DNA of 8,415 bases from an uncultured Succinivibrio sp. (GCA_902772715.1 CACYBT010000262.1:1-8415); one strand, 5' to 3'; numbered from the stretch's first letter, positions 1 through 6,619 are shown. Translations and numbers: made by a program. The notes: generated by a model from the letters alone, not told the origin.

Positions 1-1380
1 ATCTTCCATGACATCTGGCGGTAATTCGGAACCCCCATCTAACTCCGAAAACTTCTCGGCAGCCTCCTTTGCGGGATCTTTCCCGTCCTGCCTTGGTTCA
101 GCATCACCAGCATTGGTTGCATTCTGACCACTGTCCTCTCCGCCATTTTTTACCGTCTCATTATCAGCCCTGGCCTGCTCAGCACTTTTCCTTGCAGTAT
201 CATCAGAGGCGAGCATTCTCTCATTGCCCCACACTTTAAAGCCATCAGTACCTCTACATACCGCACTGCCTTCATGGTTCTGACACTCAATAAACATATT
301 TTGTGCTGTTGATTTGCCATCATCGCTCAAAAATTTTTCTGTTATGATTTTAAAACTGCCGTCTTCCAAGTTTCCATGAGCATTGGCCTTATATTCTTTG
401 CCGTCAGAAGTAATCTTAACCTGCCCGTTACCTTTATCATCAAAGGTAAAGGAAGCATGCCCGTTCTTACCGTTATTATCGATAAAATCCTTGTCAAAAT
501 TCCATTCGCCCTGGGCAAACTTCATGTCCTTACCCTGCTCTGGAATTATCATCGGCGTACCATCCTTAGGCACTTGTTTTATAGGTGAATCCTTGACAAA
601 GAAATTGTTCTCCTCAAGTCCACCATTATCCCCAGTATTGGAAAAAGTCTCAGCAGCCTGTGCGGCAGGATCCAGGTACTCCTGTTCTTTAGGCTTGGTA
701 GCCTGGCCCTCTCCCTTATTATTCTCAGTACCTGCCTGTTCAGCGTTATTTGCCTCACTCTTCTCATCACCACTAGCATTACTGCCTGCAAGATAATTTT
801 TTACCATCTCCTTGGTTTTATCATCGGCAGCAAGAAAGGCCACGTCTTTCCATTTGTTATCGTCACTGTCACACTCGGTTTTACCATTCTCTAAAGAACA
901 ATTAAAGGCTACTCCCTTAAAAGTCTTATCCGAATCGTCACTCTTGTATTCTTCAGTTTCAATATGCAGCCTATCGTCCTTAAATGAAGCCACAGACTTT
1001 GCTTCATACTGCTTTCCGTCCTCAGTAGTGAGCACGGATCTTCCTTGTCCTTTATCATCAAAGAAAAACTTGGTATCAAGTTTTTTGCCGTCCTCCCCCA
1101 CAAAGTCGCGATCAAATTCCCAACTACCGCCAAGGAACTTCAGATCCTTACTGTTCTCAGGAATATAGGCACTAACCGCATCCTGCAGCGAAGCACTGTC
1201 CGCAGAATCAGGGAACGACAGATATTCAACATCATTATTACCTTTCTGGGGCTGACTGTTTGTGGATGGCACAGCGTTAGGACTGGTTGGCATTCTAAAA
1301 CTGTCGGCAAAGGAAACACTTGAAAAAACCAGAGGCATACAGGTGCCTAAGGCTAACACAAACTTATTATACTGATGCAT
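1..1380 (-). CDS. Exported protein with tandem SrfA C-terminal-like domains (C-terminus beyond window)
   Basis: The frame runs without a stop from the ATG at 1378-1380 to the left edge, giving 460 residues; the true C-terminus lies outside. The N-terminus looks like a Sec signal peptide: a basic start (MHQYNK), a hydrophobic core at about 7-22, and a probable cleavage near SFA-DS (about residue 26). Two related domains follow, at about 73-184 and 279-391. Each begins with IPE-x-x-KD-x-KF and G-x-W-x-FD-x-DF, has an FDDKG-x-G turn, and ends with two cysteines eight residues apart (C161/C170 and C366/C375). Linkers are acidic and rich in Asn, Gln, Glu and Gly. A Shine-Dalgarno AGGA (1389-1392) overlaps the stop codon of the upstream srfA-like gene, and the gap is ten bases, so the two are probably translationally coupled. 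The domain resembles the C-terminus of that SrfA-like protein. No enzymatic motif is visible and the function is unknown; periplasmic or surface location is inferred. Confidence 0.85.
   Translation of the reverse strand, partial: MHQYNKFVLALGTCMPLVFSSVSFADSFRMPTSPNAVPSTNSQPQKGNNDVEYLSFPDSADSASLQDAVSAYIPENSKDLKFLGGSWEFDRDFVGEDGKKLDTKFFFDDKGQGRSVLTTEDGKQYEAKSVASFKDDRLHIETEEYKSDDSDKTFKGVAFNCSLENGKTECDSDDNKWKDVAFLAADDKTKEMVKNYLAGSNASGDEKSEANNAEQAGTENNKGEGQATKPKEQEYLDPAAQAAETFSNTGDNGGLEENNFFVKDSPIKQVPKDGTPMIIPEQGKDMKFAQGEWNFDKDFIDNNGKNGHASFTFDDKGNGQVKITSDGKEYKANAHGNLEDGSFKIITEKFLSDDGKSTAQNMFIECQNHEGSAVCRGTDGFKVWGNERMLASDDTARKSAEQARADNETVKNGGEDSGQNATNAGDAEPRQDGKDPAKEAAEKFSELDGGSELPPDVMED
208..546 (-). 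repeat. Second copy of the SrfA C-terminal-like domain
   Basis: This covers residues 279-391 of the exported protein. Landmarks are IPEQGKDMKF, then GEWNFDKDF, then FTFDDKGNG, and a cysteine pair in FIECQNHEGSAVC. The linker after it, with DPAKEAAEKFSEL at about 435-447, repeats the linker after copy one, with DPAAQAAETFSNT at about 237-249. Another domain may therefore begin just beyond the left edge. Confidence 0.75.
829..1164 (-). repeat. First copy of the SrfA C-terminal-like domain
   Basis: This covers residues 73-184 of the exported protein. Landmarks are IPENSKDLKF, then GSWEFDRDF, then FFFDDKGQG, and a cysteine pair in AFNCSLENGKTEC. It aligns by eye with the second copy (208-546) at a period of 206 residues, or 618 bases. 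The copies are clearly diverged at protein level, so this is an old duplication and not a recent DNA repeat. Confidence 0.75.
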
Positions 1381-1390
1381 TGTACTAATC

Positions 1391-2671
1391 CTAGTTATCT
1401 ACAGTAGGTTTAACTTCTAACTTAGCGCCATCTTTGGCAGTACCGTAGCAAGAAGACCTAGACTTGTCACATACAAAATCAAAATCGTCAAAATTATTGC
1501 CGTTAGGACAGGAAATATTGGAGAGCGCATAGTTGACACGTTCACCCTTAAGTAGACTGGCTAAAACCTCACCCTTGCATTTTTGTATCTTACTTTCGAT
1601 CTCAACAACGCCCTTACCTACATTATTATCAATACTGATAGTAACATCCAATAATTCGTGATTCTCGTTTTCAAGTCCCTGTTTGATGGTCATTTCTCCC
1701 TTTAAAAAAGAGAGATCAGGCTCTTCATTATCATCTTTATCCTTGCTGTCTTTAGAATCTTTACTATCTTGATCGCTGTCCTGACTTATAGGCTGCTGTA
1801 CTGCCGGAACTGCAGGAGGATTATTATAGGCGTTATTATCCCTTAAAAGAAAATACCACAAAAGAAACCCCAATAGCAGCAGAAGCAAAATAACAAAAAG
1901 AATAATACCTAATGCTGACTTTCTTTTTGAGATGGCAGTGGTAGAAGAAGTAGTTGTAACTGTTTCTTGTATCGTAGTAATAACCTCTTCGCCATTTATC
2001 ACCTGTCCTTCCTGAGTCTTGGTCGTTACTTTTTTAGTGCGTTTCTTGCGAACTCTTTTACCAGTTGGTGATGTAGCATCGTCTTCTTCGACCTCAATCT
2101 CATCATCGTCAAGCGGAATATCTTCTTCACTCTTTGACCTTACATATCCCTCACGGATGCTGTCTTCGACCACTCCTTCATTTTCTTTCTCATGACGATC
2201 AGAATAAGAACCGGTAAGCTCACCGTCTTTGGCAGTAATTTCTCCTGAATTCAAAAATCCCCAGCAGGTCATAACCACATTATCACCCACTTTCACAAGG
2301 TAGTTTTCATTAGGAATATTTAAGGCTGATTTAATAAGATCGGCACTGCTTCTATCTCCCTTAGCCCGCAGAGCCTCAGAATACTCAGTCAGTTTTCCAG
2401 CCATTGCCTTAAATTTTTCTGAGGTAGCCTTGGCCTCCTCAGGAGATAAATCCTTAAAAGATACAGCTGTTCCTGTAAGCTCCGTATACCAGTCAATAGA
2501 CTTTTCGGAAGTTACATCCTTAGGCTTGGCAAAAAAATTCACATAATCATCACCTAAATTCCCATCCTGTACTATATCAATTAACTGGTAATATAGAGTA
2601 TCAAGTTTATTTCTATCCACACGGACAACACTTAAGCCACTTCTTTTAGTATTGGCAATTTTTTTGCTCAT
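1391..2671 (-). CDS. srfA: SrfA-family single-pass membrane protein
   Basis: The product has 426 residues. Its N-terminal region (about 1-150) resembles, from memory, enterobacterial SrfA: an IDWYTEL segment at 59-65, a helical stretch, and a VKVGDNVVMTCWGF segment matching the family's hydrophobic 'GKPVLTFWGF'-like stretch. A charged linker follows (acidic at 181-198, basic at 205-214, Thr-rich at 215-246), then one strong transmembrane helix at about 253-277. After a Pro/Gln stretch and a Ser/Asp/Lys repeat (298-313) comes a domain at about 319-420 with cysteines at 365, 388, 401 and 408. Positive charges before the helix (SKRKS) predict a cytoplasmic N-terminus and a periplasmic C-domain. 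Salmonella srfA lies in the SsrB-regulated srfABC operon and its molecular role is not settled. The start follows AGGCAGG at 2678-2684, six bases upstream. The upstream neighbour is a lipoprotein gene 86 bases away; the exported-protein gene follows ten bases downstream. SrfB and SrfC would be expected further on, outside the window. Confidence 0.72.
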   Translation of the reverse strand: MSKKIANTKRSGLSVVRVDRNKLDTLYYQLIDIVQDGNLGDDYVNFFAKPKDVTSEKSIDWYTELTGTAVSFKDLSPEEAKATSEKFKAMAGKLTEYSEALRAKGDRSSADLIKSALNIPNENYLVKVGDNVVMTCWGFLNSGEITAKDGELTGSYSDRHEKENEGVVEDSIREGYVRSKSEEDIPLDDDEIEVEEDDATSPTGKRVRKKRTKKVTTKTQEGQVINGEEVITTIQETVTTTSSTTAISKRKSALGIILFVILLLLLLGFLLWYFLLRDNNAYNNPPAVPAVQQPISQDSDQDSKDSKDSKDKDDNEEPDLSFLKGEMTIKQGLENENHELLDVTISIDNNVGKGVVEIESKIQKCKGEVLASLLKGERVNYALSNISCPNGNNFDDFDFVCDKSRSSCYGTAKDGAKLEVKPTVDN

Positions 2672-2708
2672 AAAAAACCTGCCTGTATAGTTTTTTTCTC
2701 TCTGAAAT

Positions 2709-2747
2709 AAATACTTGTCACCATAAAAATGAAGGTGACAAATATTT
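2709..2747 (-). promoter_or_regulatory. Inverted repeat between lipoprotein and srfA-like genes
   Basis: An eight-base perfect stem, TTGTCACC pairing with GGTGACAA (2715-2722 with 2734-2741), encloses an 11-base loop. Five more A-T pairs extend it after one mismatch. It begins about ten bases after the lipoprotein stop codon and ends 37 bases before the srfA-like start. The bases following it in the transcript (GTATTTATTTC) are only moderately U-rich, so it is not a canonical terminator. It could be a partial terminator, an mRNA-stabilising hairpin or a protein-binding operator; the sequence does not decide. Confidence 0.5.
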
Positions 2748-2757
2748 CACGTAATGC

Positions 2758-3576
2758 TTAGCCAACATTACGACCTAAAGACTCAAAATAGCCATTCATA
2801 TATTCTGGACTTTGCATAGCCATAAGATCAGCATTCAATTCAGAGCTTAAGTTGTTAATTTTGGTTTTATCCGTAGCCACATTCTTTCTGGATGCCGCCA
2901 ATTCTTTCTTTTGCCTCATGATCTGCTCCTGAGCCTTTCTCTGCTGTGCCGCTCTAAGTTGTTTGGCATCTTCCTGGGCTTGTAAATCTAAGAACTGATC
3001 ACCGTCAGCCAAACGGCTATCCATACGGCTCTGAGCATCACTCCAATAGGTATTTATATTATTAACACCGCTTTGTATTTCTTTCATACGGGCTAAGAAG
3101 TCTTCTTTAGAAATCTGTTTATTTTTAACTTGAGTTTTCAAAAGATTAATTTGCTCTCTATAACACTTGAAGGCACTCTCAACAGAGGCTTTCTCAAGAT
3201 CCCAACCTTGGGAGCTCTCACCTAAAACCTTCTGAAACGCTGCAAGTCTTTCTTCACGATCTTTAATTTTGGAAAGACGCTGGGTAAAAAAACCGGTTAA
3301 ACCACCTAAAGCAGCCCCCGCTGCAGCACCAATCAGCGCACCTTTGCCATCTTTACTCGTAGCAGCTCCGATAAGCGCACCGGCTAATGCACCAAGTAAC
3401 GCTCCCCCAACAGCGCCTTTAACTTCAGATGAGTTATCCTGATCTTTGCAGAGTTTTGCCACAGGATCATAGCACTGAGGATAATATTTAGCATTAAATG
3501 TAGGCTTTTGAGATGTGGCACAACCTGTCAACAGAACAGCAACAACAACTGCCATCGCAGTAACTTTATAATTCAT
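2758..3576 (-). CDS. Glycine-zipper lipoprotein with coiled-coil C-terminal half
   Basis: The product has 272 residues. The N-terminus is a lipoprotein signal, with a hydrophobic core (residues 7-17) and lipobox LTGC at 16-19, so Cys19 should be lipidated. Ala at position +2 gives no inner membrane retention signal, which favours the outer membrane under the enterobacterial Lol rule. A short mature segment has Cys35 and Cys43, a possible disulfide. Residues 54-97 form a glycine zipper, with GAVGGALLGALAGALIG and a second block after an SKDGKG turn, able to insert in membrane or pack as a helical hairpin. Residues about 100-250 are highly charged and helical, probably coiled coil. The start follows AAGGA (3584-3588) with seven bases spacing. 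It is the first gene after the aspC terminator and is probably transcribed with the srfA-like gene. I do not recognise a named family; an envelope structural or assembly role is inferred. Confidence 0.8.
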   Translation of the reverse strand: MNYKVTAMAVVVAVLLTGCATSQKPTFNAKYYPQCYDPVAKLCKDQDNSSEVKGAVGGALLGALAGALIGAATSKDGKGALIGAAAGAALGGLTGFFTQRLSKIKDREERLAAFQKVLGESSQGWDLEKASVESAFKCYREQINLLKTQVKNKQISKEDFLARMKEIQSGVNNINTYWSDAQSRMDSRLADGDQFLDLQAQEDAKQLRAAQQRKAQEQIMRQKKELAASRKNVATDKTKINNLSSELNADLMAMQSPEYMNGYFESLGRNVG

Positions 3577-3615
3577 AAACCGTTCCTTATTTTTTTACAA
3601 TAAAAATCTAGATCC

Positions 3616-3641
3616 CTTCACTATGTATATAGATAGTAAAG
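3616..3641 (-). promoter_or_regulatory. Possible leader hairpin upstream of the lipoprotein gene
   Basis: Nine-base arms (3616-3624 and 3633-3641) pair with one G-U wobble across an eight-base loop, 39 bases before the lipoprotein start codon. In RNA it would be a stem in the 5' leader; in DNA it could be an imperfect operator. The stem is AT-rich and may be chance. Confidence 0.3.
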
Positions 3642-3660
3642 ACCCAACTATAGTATTCAG

Positions 3661-3690
3661 AAAATATCTTTTATACTTTGATTTAGACAA
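3661..3690 (-). promoter_or_regulatory. Candidate promoter for the lipoprotein/srfA-like operon
   Basis: Read on the minus strand, TTGTCT (3685-3690) and TATTTT (3661-3666) each match four of six sigma-70 consensus bases, with 18-base spacing. They lie about 85 bases upstream of the lipoprotein start, in the AT-rich region after the aspC terminator. A promoter must lie in this roughly 220-base region if the terminator works, but many AT-rich alternatives exist, so the exact site is weak. Confidence 0.25.
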
Positions 3691-3797
3691 CAATTCTTAA
3701 AATGTTTTAAAAAATTCTAATAGTTAAACATAAAAAATTGATCTCGCTTATAATTTAGACATAGTTGTTCGAATTGATGATTCTTAGAATAGCGCAC

Positions 3798-3822
3798 AAA
3801 AAAAAGTCCACCTAAGTGGACT
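3798..3822 (-). terminator. Intrinsic terminator after aspC
   Basis: On the minus strand a seven-base perfect stem, AGTCCAC and GTGGACT, encloses the loop TTAG and runs straight into a tract of Ts (3798-3805, whose first base also closes the stem). It starts about 30 bases after the aspC stop codon. The other orientation has no T tract, so termination should act only on minus-strand transcripts. It separates aspC from the lipoprotein/srfA-like genes. Confidence 0.9.
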
Positions 3823-3851
3823 CTGAAAATAACGAAGATGAAAGATAGGAA

Positions 3852-5060
3852 CTATTTTTTCTTGGTTTTGCTGATGACTTCCGTAATGGCATTAACCACA
3901 TGGTCAATATTCTTAGCATTAAGACCGGCCACGCAGATACGGCCGGAACCTACGGCATAAATTCCGTATTCAGTCTTTAGCATTTCAATCTGTTCCTTAT
4001 CTAAACCTGAGAAGGAGAACATACCATTCTGCTTGACAATAAAATCAAAGTCGCCGGCGCCTGAAGCCTTTAGTTTTTCAGAAAGCATGGCCCGCATATG
4101 CTTGATACGGTCACGCATGGCCTTTAGTTCATCTTCCCATTTAGCACGCAGGTGCTCATCGCCTAAAACTGTGGTTACAATCTTCTCACCATGAGCCGGT
4201 GGATTGGAAATGGCAGTACGAATGGCAATCTTGACCTGGGATAGCACACGCTCTGAAGTTTCCACATCCGAGGAAACAATCGTCAGTACACCTGAACGCT
4301 CACTGTACAGACCAAAATTCTTGGAAAATGATGAGGAGACCAAAAATTCCCTGTTATACTTGGCAATAGTTCTGACACCATAGGCATCTTCCTCCAGGCC
4401 GTGTCCCATACCCTGATAGGCAAAATCAAGGAATGGCAGAAGTTTTTTCTCACTTAGGAACTTGGCAATCATAATCCACTGTTCATGGGTAGGATCAATT
4501 CCGGTTGGATTATGACAGCAGGCGTGCAGCAGCACCACATCGCCTTCTTTGGCCTGCGAAAGAGTCTCCATCATCTTGTCAAAGGCCAGATTATGGTTGA
4601 CCCTGTCATAGTATGGATATCTTTCAAACTTAAGCCCTGCAGAAGTAGCAATTTGATAATGATTGGCCCAGGTAGGATCGGAGATCCAGATGGTTGTGGA
4701 GAGGTTCTGCTGATGAATGAAATCACAGCCGATACGCAGTGCGCCGGTACCGCCAGGACAGTGACAGGAAATGGCACGACCGCCTGAAACAAGTTCAGAA
4801 TCCTTGCCAAAAACAAGTTCACGGGCATAAAGGCCAAACTCAGGAAGGCCGGTGATAGGCAGATAGGACTTGCTGGTCTCAGCCACCAGAAGTCGTTTTT
4901 CCGCCTCTTTTACACAGTCTAAGACGACAGTTTTACCCTCTTCATTCTGATAAACACCTACACCTAAATTAGCCTTGTCTGTACGAGGATCTTTTTTGTA
5001 TGCCTCAGTTAAACCTAAAATAGGATCTGCAGGTGCAGCCTCAATTCGATCAAAAAACAT
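3852..5060 (-). CDS. aspC: Aspartate (aromatic) aminotransferase, class I PLP enzyme
   Basis: The cytosolic enzyme reversibly moves the amino group between aspartate and 2-oxoglutarate, giving oxaloacetate and glutamate. At 402 residues it is close to E. coli AspC (396), and similarity runs the whole length from AAPADPILGL to the C-terminus. Expected PLP and substrate residues are present: Trp131, Asn184 in CCHNPTGIDP, Asp212 and Tyr215 in DFAYQG, the Schiff-base Lys247 in SFSKNFGLYSER, Arg255, and Arg374 in GSGR. Arg281, equivalent to the dicarboxylate-binding Arg292 of the pig enzyme, is kept, supporting aspartate/glutamate as substrates. SNPPAHG favours AspC over TyrB, although aromatic substrates cannot be excluded. 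One oddity is Ile284, where bacterial AspC usually has an aromatic residue. The start has a strong AGGAG (5066-5070) five bases upstream. The gene has its own putative promoter with a palindrome and ends at a strong terminator. Read-through from the transporter operon remains possible. Confidence 0.95.
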   Translation of the reverse strand: MFFDRIEAAPADPILGLTEAYKKDPRTDKANLGVGVYQNEEGKTVVLDCVKEAEKRLLVAETSKSYLPITGLPEFGLYARELVFGKDSELVSGGRAISCHCPGGTGALRIGCDFIHQQNLSTTIWISDPTWANHYQIATSAGLKFERYPYYDRVNHNLAFDKMMETLSQAKEGDVVLLHACCHNPTGIDPTHEQWIMIAKFLSEKKLLPFLDFAYQGMGHGLEEDAYGVRTIAKYNREFLVSSSFSKNFGLYSERSGVLTIVSSDVETSERVLSQVKIAIRTAISNPPAHGEKIVTTVLGDEHLRAKWEDELKAMRDRIKHMRAMLSEKLKASGAGDFDFIVKQNGMFSFSGLDKEQIEMLKTEYGIYAVGSGRICVAGLNAKNIDHVVNAITEVISKTKKK

Positions 5061-5088
5061 GATTGCTCCTAATAAAAATTTTTTTTGA

Positions 5089-5118
5089 ATATATCACAAA
5101 ATAAAATTTTGTGATCAA
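5089..5118 (-). promoter_or_regulatory. Candidate aspC promoter
   Basis: On the minus strand TTGATC (5113-5118) could be a -35 element. GATATA (5090-5095, spacing 17) or TATATT (5088-5093, spacing 19) could be the -10. The start codon lies about 30 bases further on, leaving room for a short leader. The spacer contains the perfect palindrome listed separately. Confidence 0.35.
5093..5115. promoter_or_regulatory. Perfect 10-3-10 palindrome in the aspC promoter region
   Basis: The arms ATCACAAAAT (5093-5102) and ATTTTGTGAT (5106-5115) are exact reverse complements around three bases. It starts 33 bases upstream of the aspC ATG and fills the space between plausible -35 and -10 elements, a position suited to a repressor operator. 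It is not a CRP site: the half-sites TCACA and TGTGA are inside-out relative to the TGTGA-N6-TCACA arrangement. With no G+C core and no following T tract beside the stem, it is not a convincing terminator for the MATE gene on the minus strand. The binding protein is unknown. Confidence 0.5.
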
Positions 5119-5205
5119 TTTCATTTTTGTTTTATTCTTTGTACTTTTTTTGGGCAGAAATAACAGTTACAGCTCTTAAATTCAAAAAACAGAAGGTAAC
5201 TTCAT

Positions 5206-6585
5206 CTACACCCTGTATTTAAAATTCTTACGATAATTCTTTACCGCTTTTCTCACCCACACCTTGCTTTGCCAGCGCCACAGCATAATCAAGCCACGCA
5301 CACATTCATCACAACAAAAGCCGATCCATACTCCTAAAAGCCCCAGATTGAGGTACAGGGCGCAGAAGCATCCAATGGGCACCGACACTCCCCACATGGA
5401 AAGCATTCCCATAATCAGAGGAAAATTGGCATCATTGACCGCACGTAACGCATTGACAATGACGACGTTTAAAATACGTCCGCTTTCAAGGATCACAGAC
5501 ACATAGAAGATGGGACGGGCCAGGGCAAAAACCGCTTCATCATTTGCAAAAAGCGAAAACACCAAATCTCCCATCCACAAAGGAATATTGATAACCGTGC
5601 AGATGGTGATGAGAAGACCGACTTTCACGGAAGTTATCAGCTGCTTGTGGGCCAAAGATAAATGCATGGCTCCGGCGTAGTGGGAAATGATGATTTCTGT
5701 TCCAAGAGCAATCGATTCTGAAAAGAGAATGATGAGATTGCTCATCTGCATATAGACTCCGTGAGTGGCAATGGCGATATAGCCAAAGGTACCCACAATC
5801 GAAGACATGAAAAGAAACTGCAACAGCCAGGTTAAATGCTCCCCAGCCCCTGGCAGGGAAATCGCAAAAATCTGGCGCAGGATCTTGGCCTTGACCACAA
5901 AAAAGAACTTAGGAAAAAGATGCAGTCTGGTATGTTTCTTTAACAGATACAGTAAAAAGAACACCGAAATCGTACGTGCCACAATGGCACTGATAGCCGC
6001 GCCATAGATCCCAAGTTTTGGGGCGCCAAAATTGCCAAAAAGCAGAAAATAGTTTAAGAAAACCACTAAAAAATTGGCAGAAATATTCACATACATCGGG
6101 TCGCGGGTACGACCAAAGGCTCTTAGTACCGAGGAACATCCCAGGTTGATGCATTCGGCAAGGTAAATGAGCGATAACAGTCTTACATACTTACCGGAAG
6201 TATCATAGATATCCTCAGGGATGTTCATAATGTCACACACCCTGTAGGAGCCGAAGAAAAACAACGCGGTGATGATAAGGCCACAGATGATGTTGAGGCC
6301 AAAGGACATATGCACGATACGCCGTACCATCGACATATTGCCGTTACCCAAAGCCTGCGCACAGCACACACAGATGCCAATATTCACAAAGTTGAAAATG
6401 GTAAAGGCAAACTGGAAAGTCTGACCGCCGAGAGTCATCTCGGCTACGGCTTCAAGAGAGAGCATACTTACCATATACGTATTTATAATAATGGTAAAGT
6501 AATGCATGAACAAATCAATAAAAATTGGCCATGAAAGGGCGAACAGTCCACGTTTCATGCCAACACTTTCTGCAGTACGCGTCAT
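5206..6585 (-). CDS. MATE-family efflux transporter
   Basis: This is an inner membrane protein of 459 residues, usual for the MATE family, with about twelve hydrophobic segments in two related halves. MATE proteins export drugs, metabolites or other organic compounds using H+ or Na+ gradients; the substrate here cannot be told. Family-like segments are LRAFGRTRDPMY (154-165), the IYGAAISAIVAR stretch (193-204), LPGAGEHLTW (244-253), LRAVNDANFP (380-389) and the C-terminal GVWIGFCCDECVRG with RW (418-438). The protein has 13 cysteines, many for a carrier. The first ATG (6583-6585) has no recognisable Shine-Dalgarno; an in-frame ATG at residue 10 (6556-6558) has only a weak AGAAAG upstream, so the start is uncertain by nine residues. 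An in-frame TAA upstream excludes a longer ATG start. It sits 34 bases after the ATPase gene, too close for an obvious promoter of its own, so it is probably the last gene of the amino acid transporter operon. Confidence 0.92.
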   Translation of the reverse strand: MTRTAESVGMKRGLFALSWPIFIDLFMHYFTIIINTYMVSMLSLEAVAEMTLGGQTFQFAFTIFNFVNIGICVCCAQALGNGNMSMVRRIVHMSFGLNIICGLIITALFFFGSYRVCDIMNIPEDIYDTSGKYVRLLSLIYLAECINLGCSSVLRAFGRTRDPMYVNISANFLVVFLNYFLLFGNFGAPKLGIYGAAISAIVARTISVFFLLYLLKKHTRLHLFPKFFFVVKAKILRQIFAISLPGAGEHLTWLLQFLFMSSIVGTFGYIAIATHGVYMQMSNLIILFSESIALGTEIIISHYAGAMHLSLAHKQLITSVKVGLLITICTVINIPLWMGDLVFSLFANDEAVFALARPIFYVSVILESGRILNVVIVNALRAVNDANFPLIMGMLSMWGVSVPIGCFCALYLNLGLLGVWIGFCCDECVRGLIMLWRWQSKVWVRKAVKNYRKNFKYRV

Positions 6586-6619
6586 AATAGCATATAACTT
6601 TTAAGGAATTGTTTTATCT

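Noticed and set aside
383..796. Plus-strand open frames over the exported-protein gene (also around 812-1168 and 1045-1323)
   Set aside because: They lie opposite a continuous minus-strand frame with a signal peptide, ribosome site and repeated domains, and their translations are low-complexity Ser/Leu/Pro with no family features.
3700..3713. TTAAAA-TG-TTTTAA palindrome in the lipoprotein leader
   Set aside because: It is pure AT outside the centre in a very AT-rich region, where such short palindromes are expected by chance.
4485..4837. Open frames on both strands inside aspC
   Set aside because: They overlap the conserved core of aspC, which is intact and full length, and show no recognisable domains.
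5093..5115. Reading the aspC palindrome as a CRP/FNR site
   Set aside because: The half-sites are in the opposite order to the CRP consensus and lack the TTGAT-N4-ATCAA pattern of FNR.
5184..5203. Possible terminator after the MATE gene (GAAG/CTTC stem followed by six Ts)
   Set aside because: The stem has only four base pairs and is separated from the T run, too weak to call.
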